A stretch of 64,000 nt of DNA from Shewanella yunxiaonensis (GTDB lineage: Bacteria; Pseudomonadota; Gammaproteobacteria; Enterobacterales; Shewanellaceae). The notes below the pieces were generated by a model. That model did no database searches, was not told where the DNA came from, and saw only the letters and a program-made list of their open reading frames with translations. The stretch lies in contig NZ_CP073587.1 in NCBI RefSeq assembly GCF_018223345.1, positions 655,001 through 719,000 of the forward strand, given 5' to 3'. Shown here piece by piece: positions 18,928-26,385 of the stretch (position 1 is the stretch's first letter; every line of letters begins with the position of its first letter). Position numbers and translations under genes: made by a program.

Positions 18928-19527
18928 TTACATCCAGCGATTGCGGCGGCGACGCTGTGGTCGTGGCAAGTAGACCAGGATCACCCCAAGGATCAGACCG
19001 CCAGCGGCAATCAGGCCACCTTGTTGCCACATGTGAAAGCGTGCATTGTCCTGCATGTTTTCGAGTTTAGCGATAGCATTATCACGTTCAGTGGTCGCTT
19101 TTGTCAGGTCGGCCTGAGTTTTATTCAGTTTGCTTTGCAGGTTATCTAGCTGCGTGCTGACATCACTGTTCTGGCTGGAAATTGTCTGCAGTTTTGACTG
19201 GGCATCGGCTAACTGTTTTTCCATATCGGCCATACGGTAGCGCATCGATACCTGCGTTTGCAGTTTATCGGTGCGTACCCAGCCTTCACGACCTTTGGGG
19301 TCGACAATTTTGGCATAATCGCCATCAGTTTCCGGCAACAGGGTAATTTTTTCGCCGGCTTCAATACTGCCGAGAATTCGGTACTGGTTGCCCGGACCTC
19401 CATGGATAAAAATATAAATATCGTCAGAGATATAACGGGTCTGGCCTTCGGCCAACAGGGACGGGGAAAGGAGCATAGCTCCGACTAGCATCAATACTCT
19501 CAGCACGGGAATTCTTCTCTGTCGCAA
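18928..19527 (-). CDS. SH3-domain envelope protein, YgiM / TIGR04211 type
   Basis: Inner-membrane protein of 199 aa with its bulk in the periplasm. It has a signal sequence (about residues 1-26, ending LLAEG), a bacterial SH3 domain (about 30-92, RYISDDIYIFIHGGPGNQYRILGS ... WVRTDKL), a long coiled coil (about 95-160, rich in Gln, Lys, Asp) and a C-terminal membrane helix (about 168-187) followed by an Arg-rich cytoplasmic tail. This matches the TIGR04211 family, E. coli YgiM being the named relative. In E. coli, ygiM is beside cca and near ygiF; here the YgiF-type gene is also close, about 2.3 kb away, past the phosphate genes. The function is not established. Confidence 0.85.
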   Translation of the reverse strand: MRQRRIPVLRVLMLVGAMLLSPSLLAEGQTRYISDDIYIFIHGGPGNQYRILGSIEAGEKITLLPETDGDYAKIVDPKGREGWVRTDKLQTQVSMRYRMADMEKQLADAQSKLQTISSQNSDVSTQLDNLQSKLNKTQADLTKATTERDNAIAKLENMQDNARFHMWQQGGLIAAGGLILGVILVYLPRPQRRRRNRWM

Positions 19528-19567
19528 AATATTGCCAACATGCTATGGATTTGTGCTTACCAATGCA

Positions 19568-19593
19568 AGAGGGACGTCATTTGACGTCCCTCT
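19568..19593 (-). terminator. Inverted repeat after pit
   Basis: Near-perfect hairpin with arms AGAGGGACGTCA and TGACGTCCCTCT and almost no loop, 36 nt past the pit stop codon. The minus-strand tail is not T-rich, so it may be a terminator or only an mRNA-stabilising stem. Confidence 0.6.
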
Positions 19594-19628
19594 ATCATGC
19601 TGATTTACCGTAGGTTGCACGGAATAAA

Positions 19629-20897
19629 TCAGTTAAAAATGCCTTTGATGGTGAAGAAGAACAGGATGGATAATCCGGCTCCAGCAGGCAGTGTAACCAC
19701 CCATGACACCACAATGTTGCGCACCACGTTAATATTAATTGCGGCAATGCCGCGCGCCATACCAACGCCGAGTACCGCACCTACCAGTGTTTGTGTGGTA
19801 GAGATAGGTAACCCGGTACCAGAGGCAATCACCACGGTACTGGCAGCCGCTAATTCAGCGGCGAAGCCGCGGCTCGGTGTTAAGTGGGTGATATTCTTAC
19901 CGATGGTCTGCATTACGCGCTTACCGAAAATCGCCAGACCGAGCACAATCCCGAAACCACCTAATGGCAGAATCCACCAAATCAAGGGAGATTTAGCCGT
20001 GATAATACCACCACTGTTGACCACTGAAACGACTGCTGCCAATGGGCCGATAGCGTTTGCAACGTCGTTAGAACCGTGTGCAAATGCCATACAGCAAGCG
20101 GTCATCAACATCAGAATGGCAAATACTTTTTCAACGTTATTAAAGTTGGTCTGTTTGCCAGGGGCATTGGAGAGTTGCAAGCGGGAGATCGCAATTTTAC
20201 CCGCAATCCCAATGAGCACGGCAATCAATATCGCCAGTAGATAAGCCTCACCAGCCGATACCTTCAAACCGACATGCTTAAGCCCCTTAGTGATAGTCAC
20301 CAATGACACGACAAAGCCTGCGAAAGCCATGTAGAAAGGTACATAACGTTTGGCATTAGCGAGCGGGTTATCAGTGTTGAAAATCAGTTTTTGAACGCTT
20401 TGGAAAATACAGAAGGCAATAAAGCCGGAAATTGCGGGGGTGACGATCCAGGAACCTACGATACCGGTTACCTGACTCCACGCCACCGAATCAGGTCCGA
20501 CACCCACCGCCGCAAAACCGACGATGGCACCGACGATAGAGTGGGTGGTTGACACTGGCCAACCAAGGGCCGATGCCACGACTAGCCAGATACCTGCTGC
20601 CAGCAATGACGCGATCATGCCATACACCAACAACTGAGGCGATTCGGTAAAGTAGGAAGGATCAATAATCCCGTTACGGATAGTGCTGGTTACTTCACCG
20701 CCCGCCAGGTAAGCCCCGGCGAATTCGAAGATCATGGCAATAACAATTGCCTGCTTGATGGTAACGGCATTTGCCCCTACCGAAGTCCCCATCGCATTTG
20801 CTACGTCGTTGGCCCCAATACCCCAGGCCATCAAAAAGCCGACTACGGCCGCAGTTCCTATAAGCCAGGGACCGCTAGTGATCAATACATCAACCAT
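19629..20897 (-). CDS. pitA: Inorganic phosphate transporter, PiT family
   Basis: Inner-membrane low-affinity metal-phosphate:proton symporter of 422 aa. The two PiT signature repeats are present: GANDVANAMGTSVGANAVT near residue 28 and HGSNDVANAIGPLAAV near residue 275, each followed by clusters of membrane helices (roughly ten in all). It is 19 nt downstream of the DUF47 gene and very likely co-transcribed with it, a pairing widely conserved. The Pho-box repeats upstream of the pair suggest induction under phosphate limitation, which differs from E. coli pitA. The symbol is a family-level assignment. Confidence 0.92.
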   Translation of the reverse strand: MVDVLITSGPWLIGTAAVVGFLMAWGIGANDVANAMGTSVGANAVTIKQAIVIAMIFEFAGAYLAGGEVTSTIRNGIIDPSYFTESPQLLVYGMIASLLAAGIWLVVASALGWPVSTTHSIVGAIVGFAAVGVGPDSVAWSQVTGIVGSWIVTPAISGFIAFCIFQSVQKLIFNTDNPLANAKRYVPFYMAFAGFVVSLVTITKGLKHVGLKVSAGEAYLLAILIAVLIGIAGKIAISRLQLSNAPGKQTNFNNVEKVFAILMLMTACCMAFAHGSNDVANAIGPLAAVVSVVNSGGIITAKSPLIWWILPLGGFGIVLGLAIFGKRVMQTIGKNITHLTPSRGFAAELAAASTVVIASGTGLPISTTQTLVGAVLGVGMARGIAAININVVRNIVVSWVVTLPAGAGLSILFFFTIKGIFN

Positions 20898-20916
20898 GCT
20901 GTGTATACCTTTATTA

Positions 20917-21597
20917 TTAGACGCGAGCCAGCATCAGCTCTAGGCGGGAACCCACACGTTCGGCAAGATCTGCCAGGTCTCCCACCCATTCAATAATTTT
21001 GTAGAGGAACATGACGTCGATGGGGTTTAACTCCAATTCGATGGCGTATAACTGTCGACGCACCTGGATTTGCAGCTCGTCAGTGTCCTCTTCCAATACA
21101 TCGAGTTCACTAATCATTTTGGCTACGAGATCCACTTCTCGGCCACGGAAACCTGCTTCCAGCAGATCGTCCAATTCATTAATCGCTTCCTTGGCCAGCG
21201 CTGCTGCGTCGAGACAACGTTGCAGATAAGCGAGGAAAGGAGTCTGAATGGCTTCGGGAACCAGCAATTCCCGGCCGATGATGCGACCGGAGATATCTTT
21301 GGCTTTATTGGCGATTTTGTCCTGTTGGGTTAGAAGTTCCAGCAGGTCAGTTCGTTCAACCGGCATGAATAATCCGCCGGGGAGGGTAAGACGTATTTCA
21401 CGTTTGAGGTTGTCAGCGTCTTTCTCTTCCTGACTAATTTTCTTTCTGATGGCAACCGCGCTGTCCCAATCCTTTGCGAACGTTGCTTCAAAAAAGGGGA
21501 CCAGCAGAGAAGCACAATCAAAAACTTTGTCTATATGCTCCTGCAGAGGCTTGATCGGCGATTTTGCAAACACGCCTAAAATAGAGTTTACTGGCAT
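20917..21597 (-). CDS. DUF47 / PhoU-like accessory protein (TIGR00153)
   Basis: Cytoplasmic helical protein of 226 aa of the PhoU-like DUF47 family (TIGR00153). Typical sequence features are MPVNSILGVFAKSPIKPLQEH at the start, a Glu/Asp-rich PhoU-type metal-binding helix pattern (EEKDADNLKREIR) and IEWVGDLADLAERV near the end. Members sit beside Pit transporters in many bacteria and are thought to modulate phosphate uptake; the mechanism is not settled. It is the first gene of a two-gene operon with pit. The start codon at 21597 follows the Pho-box repeat array by about 145 nt. Confidence 0.9.
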   Translation of the reverse strand: MPVNSILGVFAKSPIKPLQEHIDKVFDCASLLVPFFEATFAKDWDSAVAIRKKISQEEKDADNLKREIRLTLPGGLFMPVERTDLLELLTQQDKIANKAKDISGRIIGRELLVPEAIQTPFLAYLQRCLDAAALAKEAINELDDLLEAGFRGREVDLVAKMISELDVLEEDTDELQIQVRRQLYAIELELNPIDVMFLYKIIEWVGDLADLAERVGSRLELMLARV

Positions 21598-21740
21598 AGC
21601 CGTTTACCTATGAGCTCATTCCACTATTGGAAACGCGGGCGGAATGGTACCTTAAGCGTCCGCGTATTGAAACTGTGTTTTCAGCGAAAACATCACAGCT
21701 TTTATATTAACGGGTTATATAACACCCGGTGCAAAATAGT

Positions 21741-21809
21741 AAGACACTTTTATGACAGCATTGTGACATTAAGACATCCTGATGACATATAAGTGAATTT
21801 TTAATGACA
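21741..21809 (-). promoter_or_regulatory. Pho-box array upstream of DUF47-pit
   Basis: Read on the minus strand, TGTC repeats recur in phase. On plus-strand coordinates GACA begins at 21743, 21754 and 21765 (11-bp steps) and again at 21773, 21784 and 21806 (11 and 22). The best unit, 21741-21758, reads CTGTCATAAAAGTGTCTT, close to the known PhoB box of two 7-bp CTGTCAT repeats spaced 11 bp apart. Orientation points to the DUF47-pit operon. Confidence 0.75.
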
Positions 21810-21827
21810 AAACAGGCCGTTTAACTG

Positions 21828-23309
21828 ATGGAACATGACAGTAATCATACTGAAATTGAGCTGAAACTTTTTATTCTGCCGCAATATAAAGCGTTATTGA
21901 CTCATTATCTTGATCAATTGCCCGGGAGTGATGCCAAAGGGTGTCGCCAACTCAGCAACAGTTACTTTGATACACCACGGCTGGCACTAAGACAGTTGGA
22001 TATGGGATTACGGGTGCGAGGTTGTGACGGCAAATACGAACAGACGATTAAGACTGCTGGCAGGGTGATTGGCGGCTTACATTCTCGACCAGAATATAAC
22101 GTTGATATCAGCGGTACCCATCCAGAGTTAGCGCTGTTCCCGGCTGACATCTGGCCTGCCACACAAGACATTTCAGTGTTGCAACAACAGTTGCGGTGTC
22201 TGTTCAGTACTGACTTTCAACGTTGTCGCTGGATGATAGCCGAAGGTCAGAGCCTGATAGAGGTCGCCTTGGATCAAGGGACTATTGCTGCCAATGGCGA
22301 CAGTGAGCCACTGTGTGAAGTGGAATTTGAGCTGATTTCTGGGGTGATGGCGGACTTATTACCGCTGGCACAGAAAGTGGCGCAGCAAGTTCCGGTGCGG
22401 CTTGGCAAAGCCAGTAAGGCTCAGCGTGGTTACCGGCTGGCCAATCAACGTAGCCCGTTAGCGTTAGAGGCGCTGCAGTTTATTCAGTTGCCAGCAGGCG
22501 GTGATATTAATGCCAGTCTCATTACCGTATTGGAAACTGCGCTTGAACGATGGCAGCTGCTGGAAGATATGATCCAGCAGAGCTTAACCGACACTATTCA
22601 ACAACCCGCACTATGGCAGCGCTTACGTGCCTGCATCAGATTATTGCGATTGACGTTGACGCAATTTGGTTTGCATTCCGAGATTACGCTGAAGGATTTT
22701 CAATGGCTGGAACAGCAGTTAGCGTTTATCGATGAAGGACGTTATCTCGCCTGCTTATGCTCTGATCGGGCACAACTGAATGAGCTGCCACAGTTGGCAA
22801 CCATAAAAGCGGCTGCCCAACAGACGTTGCAGCGCATGGACTTCGAACAACAGCTGCAATCACTTTGGCAAGACAATCGATATGGTGAACTACAGTTGGC
22901 GTTGGTACGGTTGCTGATCGAATTGCAGGGCAGTGAGGTATTGCTAGATGTAGGCGACAACCTGCAACAATTAAGCGATCGTTTGCAGGAGACTTCCTGG
23001 CAGCAATTGTTATCGGCAATGCCGGAAGCGTTGTCCACCGCAGCGTACCTGGCACTTGCCAATACCCTGGATGAGGCCATTCTGGTCGGGCTGGCCTTTG
23101 GTAGTCTTTATCCAGAGAAAGCGCGGGATCAGTTTCGTGCGCCATGGCAGGATCTGAGCGATGGGATTGTGATCCTCGGGGCTTACCATTGCGCCGAGCA
23201 ATTGGTTCCTGATGCTGCGGAAGCATTAGCCGTTAAGCAACAAAGTCTGCGTTTTGCGATGGAGCATTCACGGTTAGCGGCGCTGCAAAAAATACCGTAT
23301 TGGCGTTAA
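21828..23309 (+). CDS. ygiF: Inorganic triphosphatase YgiF (CYTH-CHAD)
   Basis: Cytoplasmic enzyme of 493 aa that hydrolyses inorganic triphosphate. The CYTH domain covers about residues 1-200 and opens with the ExExK motif EIELKL, followed by the conserved basic strands (LRVRGCDGKYEQTIKTAG, RPEYN, CEVEFEL). Residues about 220-490 form a helical CHAD domain, associated with polyphosphate binding. It is divergent from the DUF47-pit operon, sharing a 230-bp intergenic region with Pho-box repeats, so a phosphate link is sensible. A terminator lies right after the stop. Confidence 0.9.
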   Translation: MEHDSNHTEIELKLFILPQYKALLTHYLDQLPGSDAKGCRQLSNSYFDTPRLALRQLDMGLRVRGCDGKYEQTIKTAGRVIGGLHSRPEYNVDISGTHPELALFPADIWPATQDISVLQQQLRCLFSTDFQRCRWMIAEGQSLIEVALDQGTIAANGDSEPLCEVEFELISGVMADLLPLAQKVAQQVPVRLGKASKAQRGYRLANQRSPLALEALQFIQLPAGGDINASLITVLETALERWQLLEDMIQQSLTDTIQQPALWQRLRACIRLLRLTLTQFGLHSEITLKDFQWLEQQLAFIDEGRYLACLCSDRAQLNELPQLATIKAAAQQTLQRMDFEQQLQSLWQDNRYGELQLALVRLLIELQGSEVLLDVGDNLQQLSDRLQETSWQQLLSAMPEALSTAAYLALANTLDEAILVGLAFGSLYPEKARDQFRAPWQDLSDGIVILGAYHCAEQLVPDAAEALAVKQQSLRFAMEHSRLAALQKIPYWR

Positions 23310-23322
23310 TGCCCAATGGTGC

Positions 23323-23347
23323 AGGCGGCTATGTGCCGCCTTATTTA
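23323..23347. terminator. Terminator between ygiF and the K+ channel gene
   Basis: Hairpin AGGCGGC-TATGT-GCCGCCT followed by TATTTAT. It overlaps the last codon of the convergent channel gene, so it may serve both strands. Confidence 0.6.
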
Positions 23348-24129
23348 TGTTGTTGGTCGAGTTGTTGTTTAAGCTCAGTAATTTCTTGCAACATCTGCTG
23401 CTGATTTTGTTCTATGCGAAGCAGCATATCATCCATCTGCTGTTTAAATTGCTGCCGCTGTGTTTCAAGGTTTTCCTGCTCATCCGGCGCGACAAAAAGT
23501 GACGCCATATAACCGGAAATTACCCCGAAAAAGCTCACGCCGCAGAGGATCACCAATCCACCAATAATATGGCCCACAGTCGTTACCGGGTAAAAATCAC
23601 CATATCCCACGGTAGAGATGGTGACCAGCGACCACCAGATGGCATCTTCTGCGGTTTTAATATTCGAACCGGGTTCACCATTTTCTACTAATAGTACCAG
23701 TACCGAGGAAAACGCCACGATAGTGACCATCGCCAACAACAGACTTGCCAGCGTGGTCTGACGCCGTTGTTTCAACAATGAGCCCAAAATAGAGCGGCTC
23801 ATCCGTAGCAGACGAATAACGCGTAAAATCTGAAATAACCGGGCAAATCGCAGCGGTTCGATCGCCGGAATACTGGCAACAAAATCAATCCAGTGTTCTT
23901 TTAAAAAGAGGGGTTTGTTGTCGGCTTTTATCAGGCCAACGAAGAAATTAATCAGGAAGATGCAACAGATGCTGGTATCAAGGAAGAACAACAGTTTGCG
24001 GGTTTCCTTGTCCATGGGCAGTAACACCATGCACAAGATGAGTACCACTGAAAACAGCGATAGCAACATCATCACCAGTTCAAACGGTGACAACTGCATG
24101 TTGTTAGCCCAGCGTCCTTTCAATTTCAT
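23341..24129 (-). CDS. Voltage-gated-type potassium channel
   Basis: Inner-membrane channel subunit of 262 aa. The K+ selectivity filter TVGYGD is at residues 173-178 between two membrane helices; ahead of it are S1-S4-like helices with an Arg-rich S4 (RFARLFQILRVIRLLRMSRS, about 94-113). The C-terminal 45 residues form a Gln-rich coiled coil likely to tetramerise the channel; no ligand-binding RCK domain is present. I chose ATG 24129, which has AGGGA seven bases upstream, over 24165. It is the last gene in the minus-strand PspA island, 73 nt after the ribbon-helix-helix-like gene, and may be part of that operon. Confidence 0.88.
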   Translation of the reverse strand: MKLKGRWANNMQLSPFELVMMLLSLFSVVLILCMVLLPMDKETRKLLFFLDTSICCIFLINFFVGLIKADNKPLFLKEHWIDFVASIPAIEPLRFARLFQILRVIRLLRMSRSILGSLLKQRRQTTLASLLLAMVTIVAFSSVLVLLVENGEPGSNIKTAEDAIWWSLVTISTVGYGDFYPVTTVGHIIGGLVILCGVSFFGVISGYMASLFVAPDEQENLETQRQQFKQQMDDMLLRIEQNQQQMLQEITELKQQLDQQHK

Positions 24130-24202
24130 GGTAAATCCCTGAGGGGAAGTCCTTGCGGTAACCACAGGGTAAAAAAACTACCGCGCCCTGTAAATCTATG
24201 GT

Positions 24203-24532
24203 TTATGCGTTGTCGTCGACGAAGTTAACCAGATCTTCCAGTACCCGTCTTTTGATTTCTAACTGGGCTTCCGCTGGCAGACCATATTTTTCCGCCAACT
24301 GAACGTAATCCTCTGTGCTCAGCGAAACGGTCAAGCGTGGCCGTTTCGGCCTCTTTGCTACGGCTAATCCGAGGATCATGCGGATTTGATCAGATGGGCT
24401 TACGCCCGTATCCAGTGCGGCTTTGCGGATGGAGTACTGAAAGCGCTCATCTAGGTCAAATGCTACCTGAGTTGCTTTGGCAGCTTTTTGGTTTTGCAGC
24501 CATTTTTCTGGAAACGGGTGGTCTTTACTCAT
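24203..24532 (-). CDS. Small ribbon-helix-helix-like protein, candidate island regulator
   Basis: Uncharacterised protein of 109 aa. I read two ribbon-helix-helix-like units: residues about 21-55 (TQVAFDLDER followed by helices FQYSIRKAALDTGVSPSDQIRMIL) and about 66-101 (RLTVSLSTEDY followed by VQLAEKYGLPAEAQLEIKRRVLEDLV). Each has a short strand with alternating polar residues then two helices, as in RHH DNA-binding proteins. It starts 6 nt after the DUF2491 stop and so is in the same operon as PspA. The 13-bp palindromes at both island promoters would suit such a protein, but the regulatory role is inference. Confidence 0.55.
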   Translation of the reverse strand: MSKDHPFPEKWLQNQKAAKATQVAFDLDERFQYSIRKAALDTGVSPSDQIRMILGLAVAKRPKRPRLTVSLSTEDYVQLAEKYGLPAEAQLEIKRRVLEDLVNFVDDNA

Positions 24533-24538
24533 CTGGCA

Positions 24539-25189
24539 CTAATCTCCTGGCCAATACTCTCGAATATCGGATAATGGGCGATAAAGGGTCAACAACACAT
24601 CGGTATCTCCATCTTGGTAGACTTCGATATCGATAGCCCGGCTTTCATCGCCATCCAGTAACTCGTAGGCTTCAAATGCTTCACCTGGGTTATTTTCCAT
24701 AAATTGCGACGGTTTACCATGACGATAATCCTGTCGATGAAAATATCCAAATTGCGCAAAGGCAACTTGATGATATGCATCTGCCAGCCACTGTGCATAG
24801 GGTTCTGTGGCAGCGGTGAGCGGCATAGTGTTGAGTGTGGCTTTACCGGGTTCTTCGAAGATTTCAGCAAAAGCGTCCAGATCAAACAGCGCTTCTACTT
24901 GCGAGCGATGCAATTTAATGGAAAATGCCAGCCAGGTTTCGTCATCCTGCTCCAGCCCCATATAAACAGCGTCACCCGAGTTGCCTTTCAGCACAAACTC
25001 GGGTTCCTGGCTATGTTCATACTCGTAGGTGTTTACCGCTTCTACTCTGAACTGCTGCCCTCGCAATTGCGGGGGCAGGGCAAAGCTATCGTCCAGCGTC
25101 ACCATATCACCTACGCGCAGATCCATTGGCTGCGTGAGCTGACGGGTAACCGGAGCATCTTTGCCGAATAACTTACCGAACAAGCTCAT
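24539..25189 (-). CDS. yjfK: DUF2491 family protein (YjfK-like)
   Basis: Cytoplasmic protein of 216 aa matching DUF2491, the family of E. coli YjfK (MSLFGKLFGK ... PMDLRVGDMVTLDD ... EPEFVLKGNSGDAVYMGLE). The function is unknown. It follows the PspA-like gene by 3 nt, the same order as in E. coli yjfIJK. The acidic composition and lack of membrane segments suggest a soluble partner of the PspA-like protein. Translational coupling with its neighbours is likely given the spacing. Confidence 0.85.
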   Translation of the reverse strand: MSLFGKLFGKDAPVTRQLTQPMDLRVGDMVTLDDSFALPPQLRGQQFRVEAVNTYEYEHSQEPEFVLKGNSGDAVYMGLEQDDETWLAFSIKLHRSQVEALFDLDAFAEIFEEPGKATLNTMPLTAATEPYAQWLADAYHQVAFAQFGYFHRQDYRHGKPSQFMENNPGEAFEAYELLDGDESRAIDIEVYQDGDTDVLLTLYRPLSDIREYWPGD

Positions 25190-25192
25190 AAA

Positions 25193-25885
25193 TTATGAAC
25201 CTTTCTTGGCTTTCAGACGTTCCAGCACATCGTTCGCAGAGGTTTTCTGCTCGCCAATACCCGCTTCGGCCAGTTTGGCTTTTAGCGATTTGTCGCTGTT
25301 GTCAGTTTCCAGTTCTTCTGCCGCTTTCAATCTGTCGTCAAACTGTTGCTGCCGCGCTTTAATACGTTCCAGCGAGTCTTTGGCATTCAGCAACTTAGAG
25401 TTGCTGGACGCAAAGGAATCGGTAATAGAGGCGGTTGCCTTCTGTACGCTTTCAGTGGTTTTTACCATTGACAACTGGCGTTGATAATCTGCGAGCTGTC
25501 GTTCGGTTTTCTTCACCAGATCCTTCAGACGTGCGGCATGATCACTGAAGCTGGCATTGGCTGTCTGCTGTTCTTCTAACTGCTGTTCCAGTTCGGCAAT
25601 CTTCTGCGCCACTTCTAACGCCAGTGTTTCATTGTTTTTTTCCAAGGCTTGCGTGGCATAACCTTCATGCTCGGCAATGGTGCGCTTCAGACGTTCGACT
25701 TCGCGTGCAGCCTGCATCTCTTTTGCCATCACGTCGGTCAATTCGCGCTTGGCTTTGGTTAAATGCTTCTCGGCATCACGGATCTCCTGTTCGAAGATTC
25801 GAGTGGCGTTCGCATCTACAATGTTTTGGCCGATTTCGGTGGCACCGCCACGGAAGGCTGTCAGAATTTTATTCAGAATACCCAT
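25193..25885 (-). CDS. yjfJ: PspA/IM30 family protein (YjfJ-like)
   Basis: PspA-family coiled-coil protein of 230 aa. These proteins bind and remodel the inner membrane and assemble into ESCRT-III-like rods. Visible are the N-terminal amphipathic helix (MGILNKILTAFRGG) and the long heptad-rich coiled coil (about residues 25-190), with a short C-terminal helix. It is not the canonical pspA: no pspF, pspB or pspC is nearby. The DUF2170-PspA-DUF2491 order is that of E. coli yjfIJK, so I name it after YjfJ. It probably senses or repairs membrane stress together with the K+ channel and DUF350 proteins. Confidence 0.9.
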   Translation of the reverse strand: MGILNKILTAFRGGATEIGQNIVDANATRIFEQEIRDAEKHLTKAKRELTDVMAKEMQAAREVERLKRTIAEHEGYATQALEKNNETLALEVAQKIAELEQQLEEQQTANASFSDHAARLKDLVKKTERQLADYQRQLSMVKTTESVQKATASITDSFASSNSKLLNAKDSLERIKARQQQFDDRLKAAEELETDNSDKSLKAKLAEAGIGEQKTSANDVLERLKAKKGS

Positions 25886-25896
25886 AAGTTGGCTCC

Positions 25897-26310
25897 TTAT
25901 TTCAAATAGTCGGCCATTTCGTCGATCACTTCCAGACAGTTGTCTGATAGTACCGACAGCTCTTGCTCAATCTCCAGCATGCTGGAATCCAGCGACAGAG
26001 CACCAAACAATACATATTTGTCATCAATCTTGGCGAAGGATGACAGCGGCATCGGAATGTTCAGCCCCAGCATGGTTTCGAACATCTCAGTGCGGCTTTC
26101 CTGCACCACTTCGTCTTCACCCCAGAGGTAGCTGATGCACAGGATTTGATTCTCGGTTGCGGACACGAAAATCGGGATCTCTTCACGGCCTACCACGTTG
26201 ACTTGTAAAACTTCCACATCCCCATCAATGGGGTAACAATCGAACCGTTGCCCGGTTGAGCTGTTGTCGCCAAGTCCATTGAGGTGGTTGGCAATAGTGT
26301 GAATATTCAT
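25897..26310 (-). CDS. yjfI: DUF2170 family protein (YjfI-like)
   Basis: Cytoplasmic acidic protein of 137 aa of the DUF2170 family (E. coli YjfI, of similar length). Conserved stretches include VLQVNVVGREEIPIFVSATENQILCISYLW and LSSFAKIDDKYVLFGALS. The fold resembles secretion-chaperone-like small domains, but the role is unknown. I chose ATG 26310, with GAGGA eight bases before it; in-frame upstream codons reach back into the operator region and are unlikely to be translated. First gene of the second island operon, 11 nt ahead of the PspA-like gene. Confidence 0.85.
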   Translation of the reverse strand: MNIHTIANHLNGLGDNSSTGQRFDCYPIDGDVEVLQVNVVGREEIPIFVSATENQILCISYLWGEDEVVQESRTEMFETMLGLNIPMPLSSFAKIDDKYVLFGALSLDSSMLEIEQELSVLSDNCLEVIDEMADYLK

Positions 26311-26323
26311 TATTGTCCTCGCT

Positions 26324-26336
26324 GACATATTATGTC
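26324..26336. promoter_or_regulatory. Palindromic operator, copy 1 (GACATATTATGTC)
   Basis: Thirteen-base palindrome GACATA-T-TATGTC, 13 nt upstream of the YjfI-like start. It lies downstream of the putative -10, near the expected transcription start, where a bound protein would repress. Confidence 0.7.
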
Positions 26337-26344
26337 CGTGAATA

Positions 26345-26372
26345 AAGATAACACCGAGACATATTATGTCAA
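26345..26372 (-). promoter_or_regulatory. Putative sigma-70 promoter of the yjfI-yjfJ-yjfK operon
   Basis: On the minus strand TTGACA (26372-26367) and TATCTT (26350-26345) are 16 bp apart. The -35 hexamer lies inside palindrome copy 2. Confidence 0.55.
26358..26370. promoter_or_regulatory. Palindromic operator, copy 2 (GACATATTATGTC)
   Basis: Exact second copy of the 13-bp palindrome, centred 34 bp from copy 1 (about three helical turns) and overlapping the -35 element of the yjfI operon promoter. Confidence 0.7.
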
Positions 26373-26385
26373 GCATTATCTTACC

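Noticed and set aside
21610..21792. 60-aa plus-strand frame between DUF47 and ygiF
   Set aside because: It spans the Pho-box array and has no ribosome binding site or protein-like composition.
26345..26372. Sigma-54 promoter for the PspA operon
   Set aside because: Canonical psp promoters use sigma-54 (GG-N10-GC), but no such pair with correct spacing was found; a sigma-70 promoter fits better.
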